From contig JASHUO010000006.1 of assembly GCA_030039975.1 (NCBI GenBank), positions 1 to 7,756 of the forward strand: DNA of 7,756 nt. Direction: 5' to 3'. Positions 1-6,249 of this stretch are shown one piece after another (positions within the stretch are counted from its first letter, which is position 1; each line of letters opens with the position of its first letter). The DNA comes from Alphaproteobacteria bacterium. Its GTDB lineage: Bacteria > Pseudomonadota > Alphaproteobacteria > ATCC43930 > CGMCC-115725. The notes under the pieces were generated by a model. It was not told the origin of the DNA, ran no database searches, and saw nothing but the letters and a program-made list of their open reading frames with translations. The position numbers were made by a program, and so were the translations under genes.

Positions 1-1335
1 GACGATTTCGCCGACCTCGCCGAGGCTGGCATGGAGCTCGACGATCATCGCGGGTCCGTTGGGCTCCCAGCCGAACTCATCATCGCGCATCCACTGCACC
101 TTAACCGGCCGGCCGTTGCTCGCGCGCGCCAGGAGCGCGGCATCGAGGGCGACATCGTCGGCGCCGTTATGGCCGTAGCATCCCGATCCCTGAGCATGGA
201 TGCAGCGGATCTTGGCGACATCCATGTCGAGCGCTTTGGCGAGATCGTTACGCAGCGGAAAGACGCCCTGCGAATGCGTCCAGACTATGAGATGCCCGTG
301 CTCGAACCGAGCCACGGCGCAGGAAGGGCCGATCGACGCGTGAGCCGTGTAGGGTCGCGTATAGGTGGCGCTGTGCGAGCTCGTGACAGTGGATGGCGGC
401 GCGTCGCCACCTTCGCGGCTGATGACGTAGTCTTTGACGGGCAGGGATTTCAGATAGGCATAAATGTCCTGGAAGGCCGGCGGAGATGGGGCGTCGCGCC
501 AGCTCGCCGCTCGCGCAAGCTCCTGGCGCGCGGCGATGGCCTGCTCTTCGCGCTCGGCAACTACCCCAAGAAAGCGTCCGTCGCGCACCACGGTCACGAC
601 TCCGGGCAATTTGCGGACCCGCGCTTCGTCGAAGGAGACAAGTGCGGCATGATAGCTGGGCGGCCGCAAAATACGGCCGAACAGCAGACCGGGCAGTCTG
701 ATGTCTTGAACGAAGCTGGCGCCGCCGGTGACCTTGGCGGGAATGTCGAGCCGCGGCGAGCTCTTGCCGATAAGCCGATGCCGATTCGCGGGTCTTGGCG
801 CACTGTTTGCGCTCGCTTGACCGTGGAGATTCGCTGCGACGCTAAGTTCCCAATAGCTCAGGCGCCCGTTGCCCGACGAAACGGCGCCGTCCTCGACAGT
901 GAGCTGGTCGGGCGTGACGCCAAGCTTTTCGGCAGCGAGCCCCAGCAAGATCGCGCGCGCCTCGGCGCAGGCATGGCTTATGGCGGCGCCACCATGCTCG
1001 ATCGACTGGCTGTCGGATGTGAAGCCCTCATCGGGCGTTTGCGCCGTGTCACCGGAAATGATCTTGACCCTCGCCGGGGCAACGCCGAGCTCGTCGGCGG
1101 CGATCTGGCGTAGAGCCGTGAGGATGCCTTGGCCGAGCTCAACCTTGCCCGTGAAGACGGTGATGGTGCCGTCAGGGTTGATTCGCAGCCAAGCGTCCAG
1201 CCTGCGGTTTGTCGCCACGCGTTCCGGCAGCGTCACCGGTTCAGCCGCGCAAGCGAGAGGCGTGAACGAAAATGCGATGGTCAGGGCACCGACGGATTGA
1301 TTGAAGCGCCGCCGGTTGAGGACCGGCGCGGTCAT
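1..1335 (-). CDS. IorB-type molybdopterin-binding subunit of a molybdenum hydroxylase, exported, 3' end cut by window edge
   Basis: This gene encodes the catalytic subunit of a two-subunit molybdenum hydroxylase related to isoquinoline 1-oxidoreductase beta and nicotinate dehydrogenase large subunits. Such enzymes hydroxylate N-heterocycles or oxidise aldehydes with water as oxygen donor and often pass electrons to cytochromes. The 445 visible residues begin with a twin-arginine signal (NRRRF at 7-11, hydrophobic stretch 14-28, likely cleavage after ACA at 28-30). An IorB-like domain follows (ELGQGILTALRQIAADELG at 66-84, GDT at 95-97). Next come the hammerhead-like segment starting near LDIPAKVTGGASF (196-208) and a cofactor-binding segment with GSGCYGHNGADD at 383-394. 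Family members are usually about 700-770 residues, so roughly 300 are missing, including the catalytic glutamate region. The ATG overlaps the stop of the upstream iron-sulfur gene (ATGA), and GGGGAGA lies 7 nt upstream. The family is clear; the substrate is unknown. Confidence 0.9.
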   Translation of the reverse strand, partial: MTAPVLNRRRFNQSVGALTIAFSFTPLACAAEPVTLPERVATNRRLDAWLRINPDGTITVFTGKVELGQGILTALRQIAADELGVAPARVKIISGDTAQTPDEGFTSDSQSIEHGGAAISHACAEARAILLGLAAEKLGVTPDQLTVEDGAVSSGNGRLSYWELSVAANLHGQASANSAPRPANRHRLIGKSSPRLDIPAKVTGGASFVQDIRLPGLLFGRILRPPSYHAALVSFDEARVRKLPGVVTVVRDGRFLGVVAEREEQAIAARQELARAASWRDAPSPPAFQDIYAYLKSLPVKDYVISREGGDAPPSTVTSSHSATYTRPYTAHASIGPSCAVARFEHGHLIVWTHSQGVFPLRNDLAKALDMDVAKIRCIHAQGSGCYGHNGADDVALDAALLARASNGRPVKVQWMRDDEFGWEPNGPAMIVELHASLGEVGEIV

Positions 1336-1802
1336 TGGGCCGTCTCCCCTCCTGCGCGTGCGATGGCGCGGAGAATGCGTGTATGCGCGCCGCAGCGGCA
1401 AAGATTTGTGGCCAGTTCTTGGCGAATTGCGCTGTCATCCGGATGTGGATCACGCAGCAGCAGCGCGGCGGCCGTCATCACCATTCCGTTGATACAATAT
1501 CCGCATTGGACCGCCTGCTCGTCGATGAAGGCTTGCTGCAACGGGTGCAGCCTTTCCGGGCTGCCCAGTCCTTCGATGGTCGTGATCGGCTTGTCCTGCG
1601 CAGCATCGACCGGATAGGCGCAGGAGCGCACGGCCTGACTGCCGACCAGAACAGTGCAGGCGCCGCACTGTCCGAGCCCGCAGCCGAATTTCGCGCCGTT
1701 GAGCTCGAGATCGTTGCGCAACACATAAAGCAGCGGGGTCTCGGGAGGCACGCTCAGCCGGTAGGTCTTGCCGTTGACGTTAAGCTCGATGGCATCGGCC
1801 AT
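1332..1802 (-). CDS. [2Fe-2S] small subunit of a molybdenum hydroxylase (IorA/NicA type)
   Basis: This is the electron-transfer subunit that carries electrons from the molybdenum centre through two [2Fe-2S] clusters. Numbered from the ATG at 1802 (156 residues), the N-terminal plant-type ferredoxin cluster is held by C41, C46, C49 and C61 (FGCGLGQCGACTV and RSC). The C-terminal helical-domain cluster is held by C100, C103, C135 and C137 (QCGYC and CRC). All eight ligands are present and the length is normal for the family. FGCGLGQCGAC resembles IorA/NicA proteins more than the CoxS type. An in-frame TTG at 1808 is possible, but GGAGG at 1810-1814 sits 7 nt before the ATG and only 1 nt before the TTG, so I choose the ATG. 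The stop overlaps the next gene's start by 4 nt, so the two are probably translated together and form one complex. There is no signal peptide of its own; it could be carried across the membrane folded with its partner by the Tat system. Confidence 0.95.
   Translation of the reverse strand: MADAIELNVNGKTYRLSVPPETPLLYVLRNDLELNGAKFGCGLGQCGACTVLVGSQAVRSCAYPVDAAQDKPITTIEGLGSPERLHPLQQAFIDEQAVQCGYCINGMVMTAAALLLRDPHPDDSAIRQELATNLCRCGAHTRILRAIARAGGETAQ
1343..1349 (-). promoter_or_regulatory. Ribosome binding site of the IorB-type gene
   Basis: The minus strand reads GGGGAGA here, within the last codons of the iron-sulfur gene and 7 nt before the ATG at 1335. It supports this start together with the ATGA overlap and the twin-arginine signal that begins right after it. 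Confidence 0.55.
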
Positions 1803-1941
1803 GGCCAATCCTCCCGGAGCGCTGTTTTCACCAAGCTACAACACCGTCCGAAAATGAGGAACGAACCACGTCGTCCGGTCGATAGAGCTGCCTGATCAGC
1901 CTTTTTCAGCAGCGAACAGAGTTCCCTCAGCCCCTCCCCCT
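1803..1941. other. 139-bp intercistronic gap between large subunit and [2Fe-2S] gene
   Basis: No gene fits here on either strand. The right end holds half of the strong palindrome described separately, and the left end holds the ribosome binding site of the iron-sulfur gene. An 8-bp palindrome CTGATCAG lies at 1892-1899. I see no convincing promoter for the iron-sulfur gene and no T-run that would stop minus-strand transcription, so cotranscription with the upstream large subunit is likely. The gap is unusually wide for an operon whose other junction overlaps. Confidence 0.5.
1809..1815 (-). promoter_or_regulatory. Ribosome binding site deciding the start of the [2Fe-2S] gene
   Basis: The minus strand reads GGGAGGA. 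Spacing from GGAGG is 7 nt to the ATG at 1802 but only 1 nt to the in-frame TTG at 1808, so it favours the ATG. Confidence 0.75.
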
Positions 1942-1962
1942 TTACGGGGGAGGGGCTTTTTT
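1929..1962 (+). terminator. Perfect 12-bp stem-loop with T-tract, intrinsic terminator by form, on the strand without genes
   Basis: AGCCCCTCCCCC (1929-1940) pairs without mismatch with GGGGGAGGGGCT (1946-1957) around the loop TTTAC, followed by six Ts (1957-1962) on the plus strand. This is the textbook form of a Rho-independent terminator reading rightwards, yet no plus-strand gene lies upstream of it in the window. On the minus strand the order is reversed: an A-run, the stem, then GAGGGAAC with no T-run, so it should not terminate the operon that crosses it. The TAA stop of the large-subunit gene (1942-1944) lies entirely in the loop, and that protein's last residues (APPP) come from the stem. 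It may limit antisense transcription, protect the upstream part of the message from 3' exonucleases, or be a copy of a dispersed palindromic repeat. Confidence 0.7.
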
Positions 1963-4374
1963 CGTTTCAACAGCGCGGATCGCACGCCAAAGCCGCTCCG
2001 GCGTCGCCGGCATGTCAAAATGTCGAATGCCGAGGGGCAGGAGCGCGTCGTTGATGGCGTTCATCACCGCTGGCAGCGCGCCGACCGTGCCGGCTTCCCC
2101 GGCGCCTTTGATGCCGAGCGGATTGGTTTTTGCCGGCACCTCGTTGCTCGCAACCGCGAGCATCGGCAGGTCGGTGGCGCGCGGCATGCAATAGTCCATG
2201 AACGAACCGGTCAGCAGCTGGCCGCTACCGTGGTCGTAGATCAGAGCCTCGCACAATGCCTGGCCGGCGCCCTGGGCAACGCCGCCATGGATCTGGCCCT
2301 TCAGCAGCAGAGGGTTGACCACCTTGCCGACATCGTCGACGACGGCATAGCGCACGATACCGGCGACGCCCGTCTCGGGGTCGATCTCGACTTCACAGAC
2401 ATGGCAGCCATTGGGGAAGGTCGGTCCCGGCGGGGTCACCACGGCGCGCGCATCGAGGCCGAGCTCGAGATCGCGCGGCATGCGTTGCGGGACGAAGGCG
2501 GCTTTGGCGACCTCGACAAGCTCGACCGAGCGATCGGTGCCCGTCACAGTAAAGCGGCCTTCGGCAAATTCGACATCGAGGGCGGAGGCCTCGAGCAGAT
2601 GAGCGGCGATGAGCCTGCCCTTGTCGATGATCTTTTGCGCAGCACCGAGGAAGGCTGCGCCGCCAACGCTCGCCGAGCGCGAGCCGAACGTGCCGCGGCC
2701 ATGAAAGACGAGATCCGTATCACCGTAGAAGACCTGAACATGCTCGGGTGCCAAACCCAAAGCATGCGCGGCAAATTGCCGGTACATGGTCTCGTGGCCT
2801 TGCCCATGCGAATGCGTGCCGGCAAGCACTGCTGCATGTCCGGTTGGATCGAAACGAATTTCGACGGCTTCCTCGAGCGGCAGGTCGGCTGGTCCGCCAG
2901 CGATCTCGATGACGCTGGCCAGGCCGGCGCCATAAAGCTTGCCGCGCGCCGCCGCCGCTGCCCGGCGCGCTGCCACGCCCCGCCAGTCCGCAAGCTCAAG
3001 CGCCATGTCGAGGGTCTTCTCAAAGGCGCCGCTGTCGTAGGTGAAGACCAGGCCGGTCCGGTAGGGCAGTGCCGTCGGCGGGATCATGTTGCGTCGGCGC
3101 AGCTCAGCCGGCTCGAATCCCGCCTGACGGGCTGCAATGTCGATGATGCGCTCGATACAATAGGAGGCTTCTGGCCGGCCGGCGCCGCGATAGGGGCAGG
3201 TAGGATTGGTGTTGGAGAAAACACCGGTAACGGTCACGTGAATATGCGGCGTCGTGTAGGGGCCGGCGAGGCCGCCGAGATTGTTGGTCGCGACATGGAC
3301 GCCCATCGAGGCGAGAAAAGCGCCGAGATTGGCGATGGTGTTGACGCGCAGCGCCAAGAACTTGCCCCGTTCGTCGAGCGCCAGCGCGACGTCGGACAGA
3401 TTGTCGCGTGCATGATGGTCGGCGATGAAGCTCTCACCCCGCTCGGCCGCCCACTTGACGGGCCGGGCGACCTTCCGCGCCGCCCATAGCACGAGCGCCA
3501 GCTCTGGAAAGGCGCTGCCCTTCATGCCAAAGCCGCCGCCAACATCGGGAGAAATCACGCGAAGACGGCTCGCCGGCATCTTGAAGATGGTTCCGGCCAG
3601 CTCGGCACGCGTGCGATGAACGCCTTGCACTCCGGCATAGAGAACGTAGCGATCCTCGTGCTCGTCATAGACGCCAAGAGCGGTCCGCCCTTCCATCGGA
3701 TTGACGGCGACGCGGCTGATCCGAAACTGCTCCCGCACGACGTGCTTGGCGCGGGCGAAGGCGGCATCGACAGCGGCCTTGTTGCCGATTTCATGAACGA
3801 AGCAAATATTGTCTGGCACTTCGTCCCATACCGTCGCTGCGGCGGCTGGTGCCTCGGCCGTTTCAGTCACCGATTGCAGGATCTCCCAATCGATGTCGAC
3901 GAGCTCGGCAGCGTCTTTGGCCGCGGCGAGGCTCTCGGCGATGATTGCAAGGACGGGCTCGCCGACGTGGTGCACGCGGTCGAGCGCCAGGACGCGGTAG
4001 GGCGGAACGAAGTTTGCCGACCCGTCGGGCCGCCGGCGCTGGACCACCGAAGAAAAGGTCCCGAGCCCGTCCGCCTCGGCATCGGGCCCGGTCAGAACCG
4101 CAAGCACGCCGGGAGCGCCCGCGGCGGCCTTCGTCTCGAGGGAACGTAAGCGCGCGGCGGCATGCGGCGAGCGCAGGACATGCAGGTAGGCCTGTCGCGG
4201 CAAGGCGATATCATCTGTGTAGCGGCCACGACCGCGCAGCAGCCGGAAGTCTTCTGTACGCGGCACCGCTCGCCCCAGCTCGAATTCGCGCAACACCGCC
4301 TCCCTTTCCGCGTAGCGCGATCCTGCCTGTGATGCGCTGCTCCTGTCCAGAGATTGACAAGCTTGCCCGCTCAT
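1942..4374 (-). CDS. Molybdopterin-binding large subunit, xanthine dehydrogenase/CoxL superfamily (form II-like)
   Basis: This is a full-length catalytic subunit of a molybdenum hydroxylase (810 residues from the ATG at 4374; the family is about 760-800). In order it shows the aldehyde oxidase/xanthine dehydrogenase hammerhead domain (about 36-165, starting VPRTEDFRLLRGRGRY), then the cofactor-binding domain with VGGGFGMK at 278-285, PYRGAGRPE at 394-402, GQGHET at 525-530 and QGAGQAL at 701-707. The catalytic glutamate is E760 in KGAGEAG. The loop PYRGAGR resembles form II CoxL-like proteins, not the AYRCSFR loop of true CO dehydrogenase, so CO oxidation is unlikely. There is no signal peptide, so it is probably cytoplasmic. 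The start is uncertain: the ATG at 4374 has only a weak GGGG upstream, whereas the TTG at 4293 has GGAGG 5 nt ahead and gives an N-terminus of normal family length (783 residues). The given end is the outermost possible start. No FAD-binding partner gene is visible. Substrate unknown. Confidence 0.93.
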   Translation of the reverse strand: MSGQACQSLDRSSASQAGSRYAEREAVLREFELGRAVPRTEDFRLLRGRGRYTDDIALPRQAYLHVLRSPHAAARLRSLETKAAAGAPGVLAVLTGPDAEADGLGTFSSVVQRRRPDGSANFVPPYRVLALDRVHHVGEPVLAIIAESLAAAKDAAELVDIDWEILQSVTETAEAPAAAATVWDEVPDNICFVHEIGNKAAVDAAFARAKHVVREQFRISRVAVNPMEGRTALGVYDEHEDRYVLYAGVQGVHRTRAELAGTIFKMPASRLRVISPDVGGGFGMKGSAFPELALVLWAARKVARPVKWAAERGESFIADHHARDNLSDVALALDERGKFLALRVNTIANLGAFLASMGVHVATNNLGGLAGPYTTPHIHVTVTGVFSNTNPTCPYRGAGRPEASYCIERIIDIAARQAGFEPAELRRRNMIPPTALPYRTGLVFTYDSGAFEKTLDMALELADWRGVAARRAAAAARGKLYGAGLASVIEIAGGPADLPLEEAVEIRFDPTGHAAVLAGTHSHGQGHETMYRQFAAHALGLAPEHVQVFYGDTDLVFHGRGTFGSRSASVGGAAFLGAAQKIIDKGRLIAAHLLEASALDVEFAEGRFTVTGTDRSVELVEVAKAAFVPQRMPRDLELGLDARAVVTPPGPTFPNGCHVCEVEIDPETGVAGIVRYAVVDDVGKVVNPLLLKGQIHGGVAQGAGQALCEALIYDHGSGQLLTGSFMDYCMPRATDLPMLAVASNEVPAKTNPLGIKGAGEAGTVGALPAVMNAINDALLPLGIRHFDMPATPERLWRAIRAVETKKAPPP
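4299..4303 (-). promoter_or_regulatory. Candidate ribosome binding site for an internal start of the large-subunit gene
   Basis: The minus strand reads GGAGG, 5 nt before an in-frame TTG (4293). Starting there gives MREFELGRAVPRTEDF, placing the conserved R-T-E-D-F segment about 10 residues from the N-terminus as in most family members. It competes with the ATG at 4374, whose upstream region is poor. Confidence 0.5.
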
Positions 4375-4383
4375 GCGGATATG
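4354..4383 (+). promoter_or_regulatory. Candidate sigma70-type promoter for the ABC importer operon
   Basis: A perfect -35 box TTGACA (4354-4359) is followed after 18 nt by GATATG (4378-4383), which matches TATAAT at three of six positions. Transcription would begin near 4390, giving an untranslated leader of about 67 nt before the importer's first gene. The site overlaps the first codons of the divergent gene if that gene starts at 4374. The -10 match is weak, so this is a suggestion from one good half-site and a sensible position. Confidence 0.4.
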
Positions 4384-4414
4384 CCCCAGGGACTAAGGTC
4401 AGCTGCCCACGATG

Positions 4415-4424
4415 ATCGGCCGAT
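4415..4424. promoter_or_regulatory. 10-bp perfect palindrome, possible operator
   Basis: ATCGGCCGAT is a perfect inverted repeat between the proposed importer promoter and the binding-protein start. Its place in the divergent region fits a regulator site, but a 10-bp palindrome in GC-rich DNA can occur by chance and no second copy was seen nearby. Confidence 0.2.
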
Positions 4425-4440
4425 AAAATGATGGGTTCCC

Positions 4441-4450
4441 GGAGGGAGGA
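4441..4450 (+). promoter_or_regulatory. Strong ribosome binding site of the substrate-binding protein gene
   Basis: GGAGGGAGGA contains two overlapping GGAGG-like cores; the second (4445-4449) lies 7 nt before the ATG at 4457. It is the strongest such site in this operon, consistent with high expression of the binding protein relative to the membrane parts. An out-of-frame ATG at 4450 is too close to it to compete. Confidence 0.75.
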
Positions 4451-4456
4451 TGGTTA

Positions 4457-5464
4457 ATGGCGCGGCGGATTTGGTTTGGCATCGCTCTTGCTGTGATGAT
4501 CGTGGCCTCGGCGGGGGCCGAAGCTCAGGGCCCGCTGAAGCTACGCGTCGGCTGGGCCGTCGTGCCCGGCCAGCTCACTTCGATCATCTTTGCCAAGCCG
4601 GAGATCCTCAAGCACTACGGCAAGTCCTACACGGTGGAGCTGATCCATTTCCGCGGCAGTACGCCACAGATCACGGCCCTGGCCGCCGGGGAACTTGATA
4701 TAGCAGCGCTTGCCTTCTCTTCCTTCGGCCTTGCCATTCAGAACGCGCATATGAACGATCTCCGCCTCATCGGCGACCTCTATCAGGACGGAATCGATGG
4801 CTACTACGCCAATGAATATCTCGTCCGCACCGACAGTCCGATCCATAAAGTGGAGGACCTCAAGGGCAAGGTGCTCGCCACCAATGGCCTCGGCGGCGCG
4901 GTGGATATGGCCCTGCGTAAAATCCTGAGGGATCACGGGCTCGAGGAGAACCGGGATTATCAGATTGTCGAGATCCAGTTCCCCAATATGGCGGCCGCGC
5001 TGGAGGAAAAGAAAGTCGACCTGGCAGGGATGGTGATGCCGTTCGCGCTCATCGCGAAGAAGACGGGCAAGGTGCGCACTCTCTTCACCATGAAGGACGC
5101 GATGGGAGCGGCGCAGACGACGCTGATGGCGGCCCGGCAGGGCTTCATCGCGCAACATCGTGCCGTTCTCGTGGACTTCTTCGAAGACTGGCAGCGCGCG
5201 ATGCGCTGGTACTACGATCCCAAGAATCGCGCGGAGGCAATCCGCATCCTGTCGAATTTCACCAAGCAGCCACCAGCCGCCTATGAAGACTGGCTCTTCA
5301 CCAAAGAGGACTACTATCGCAACCCGGATGTGATCCCCAACGTGAAAGCGCTGCAGAACAATCTCAATGTTCAGAAGGAGCTCGGGCTGCTCAATATCTC
5401 GATCGACGTGAACAAATATGCGGATCTGTCGCTCGTCGAGGACGCAGCCAAGCGACCGCGCTGA
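4457..5464 (+). CDS. NitT/TauT-family ABC importer, periplasmic substrate-binding protein
   Basis: This is the soluble periplasmic receptor of an ABC importer of the nitrate/sulfonate/taurine type (SsuA/TauA/NMT1-like fold). The first 23 residues form a signal peptide (MARR, hydrophobic 5-19, AEA|Q cleavage); there is no lipobox cysteine, so it is probably free in the periplasm. The mature part opens with LKLRVGWAVVPGQLTSIIFAKPE (27-49), followed by FRGSTPQITALAAGELDIAA (65-84), a typical ligand-lobe pattern of this family. VEDLKGKVLATNGLGGAVDMALRKIL (132-157) follows. The length of 335 residues is normal. The gene heads the operon and has a strong ribosome binding site; its TGA overlaps the ATPase start by one base (TGATG). 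The family binds varied small molecules (sulfonates, nitrate, pyrimidine precursors, aromatic acids), and the ligand here cannot be inferred from sequence. Confidence 0.9.
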   Translation: MARRIWFGIALAVMIVASAGAEAQGPLKLRVGWAVVPGQLTSIIFAKPEILKHYGKSYTVELIHFRGSTPQITALAAGELDIAALAFSSFGLAIQNAHMNDLRLIGDLYQDGIDGYYANEYLVRTDSPIHKVEDLKGKVLATNGLGGAVDMALRKILRDHGLEENRDYQIVEIQFPNMAAALEEKKVDLAGMVMPFALIAKKTGKVRTLFTMKDAMGAAQTTLMAARQGFIAQHRAVLVDFFEDWQRAMRWYYDPKNRAEAIRILSNFTKQPPAAYEDWLFTKEDYYRNPDVIPNVKALQNNLNVQKELGLLNISIDVNKYADLSLVEDAAKRPR

Positions 5465-6249
5465 TGGGGATTTCGTTTCGGGAAGTCAGTCATACCTACC
5501 GCCCGCCGCGCGGGCGTCCGGTGCTTGCCTTGGAAAACGTATCGCTCGAGGTGCGCGAGCGTGAATTTTTGGCGCTGCTCGGTCCCAGCGGCTGCGGCAA
5601 GAGCACGCTCCTCTATCTCCTCGGCGGCTTTCTCCCCGTCGAGGCAGGGACGATCACTGTCGGGGGCCGACCGGTTTCCGGGCCGGGGCCCGATCGCGGT
5701 ATCGTGTTTCAGAGTTTTGCCCTCTTCCCCTGGAAGACGGTTCGTCAAAACATTCTCTACGGCCTCGAAAAACAGCGCCTGCCGCGCGCCGCACGCGAGA
5801 AGCGAGCGCAAGATCTGATCGAGCTCGTTCATCTTCGCGGCTTCGAAAACAGCTATCCGGCACAGCTCTCGGGCGGCATGAAGCAACGCGTGGCGATCGC
5901 CCGCACCCTCGCCATCGATCCGGCGATACTGCTGATGGACGAGCCCTTCGGTGCCCTCGATGCCCAGACTCGGGCTCTCATGCATGAAGAGCTGCTTGCC
6001 ATTATCAGGCGTACGCCAAAAACGGTCGTGTTCGTTACGCACGACGTACGCGAGGCGGTCTATCTTGCCGATCGCGTCGCCGTCATGTCCGCGCGGCCCG
6101 GCCGCATCAAGGAAATCGTCGATACCAGTTTTGCCGGCGAGCATGGAAGCGAGATCGCCGGCACGCGCGAGTTTGCCGAGAAGGTCGAGCGTCTCTGGGG
6201 CTTGGTGCGCAACGAGGCGATTATCGCACAGGAGCGGCAAGGGTCATGA
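5464..6249 (+). CDS. NitT/TauT-family ABC importer, ATP-binding protein
   Basis: This is the ATPase that drives import from the cytoplasmic face, of the SsuB/TauB/NrtD type. All nucleotide-binding elements are present in its 261 residues: Walker A GPSGCGKST (40-48), Q-loop Q83 in VFQSFALFPW, signature LSGGMKQR (135-142), Walker B ILLMDEP (155-161), D-loop ALDA (164-167) and switch histidine H193 in VTHDV. Q-SFALFPWKTV is characteristic of this importer subfamily. The protein should work as a dimer with the two permeases encoded next. The ATG shares one base with the stop of the binding-protein gene and has no good ribosome binding site of its own, suggesting translational coupling. Its stop overlaps the next start as ATGA. 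Length and motifs are normal. Confidence 0.97.
   Translation: MGISFREVSHTYRPPRGRPVLALENVSLEVREREFLALLGPSGCGKSTLLYLLGGFLPVEAGTITVGGRPVSGPGPDRGIVFQSFALFPWKTVRQNILYGLEKQRLPRAAREKRAQDLIELVHLRGFENSYPAQLSGGMKQRVAIARTLAIDPAILLMDEPFGALDAQTRALMHEELLAIIRRTPKTVVFVTHDVREAVYLADRVAVMSARPGRIKEIVDTSFAGEHGSEIAGTREFAEKVERLWGLVRNEAIIAQERQGS

Larger units (their letters stand above)
4375..4456. other. Divergent intergenic region between hydroxylase and importer operons
   Basis: These 82 bp separate the two divergent operons (163 bp if the large subunit starts at 4293). They contain a perfect 10-bp palindrome ATCGGCCGAT at 4415-4424, which could be an operator, and the strong ribosome binding site of the binding-protein gene. 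I found no convincing minus-strand promoter. Any regulator acting here is encoded outside the window. Confidence 0.5.

Noticed and set aside
31..1113. Plus-strand open frame of 360 codons
   Set aside because: It lies opposite the IorB-type gene, whose minus-strand frame gives clear family motifs. The plus product is rich in Arg, Ala and Gly with no recognisable domain, as expected for an antisense frame in GC-rich DNA.
1887..1905. GCTG/CAGC short hairpin followed by CTTTTT as a second plus-strand terminator
   Set aside because: The stem is only 4 bp with a 6-nt loop and would be unstable; no upstream plus-strand gene needs it.
1945..1965. Programmed frameshift at the A6 run just before the palindrome in the large-subunit gene
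   Set aside because: The reading frame is ACG AAA AAA GCC, so the run does not form a heptamer in the correct phase, and the hairpin follows with no spacer. The -1 frame stays open into the next gene but yields no recognisable domain, which in GC-rich DNA is likely chance.
2020..3489. Plus-strand open frame of 489 codons
   Set aside because: It is entirely antisense to the large-subunit gene. The translation has no coherent domain and no ribosome binding site; long antisense frames are common at this GC content.
1942..4374. Carbon monoxide dehydrogenase large subunit (coxL)
   Set aside because: The loop is PYRGAGR, not AYRCSFR, and no coxM or typical coxS gene accompanies it.
5371..6240. 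Minus-strand open frame of 289 codons opposite the ATPase
   Set aside because: The plus strand encodes an intact ABC ATPase with all motifs, and the minus product shows none.
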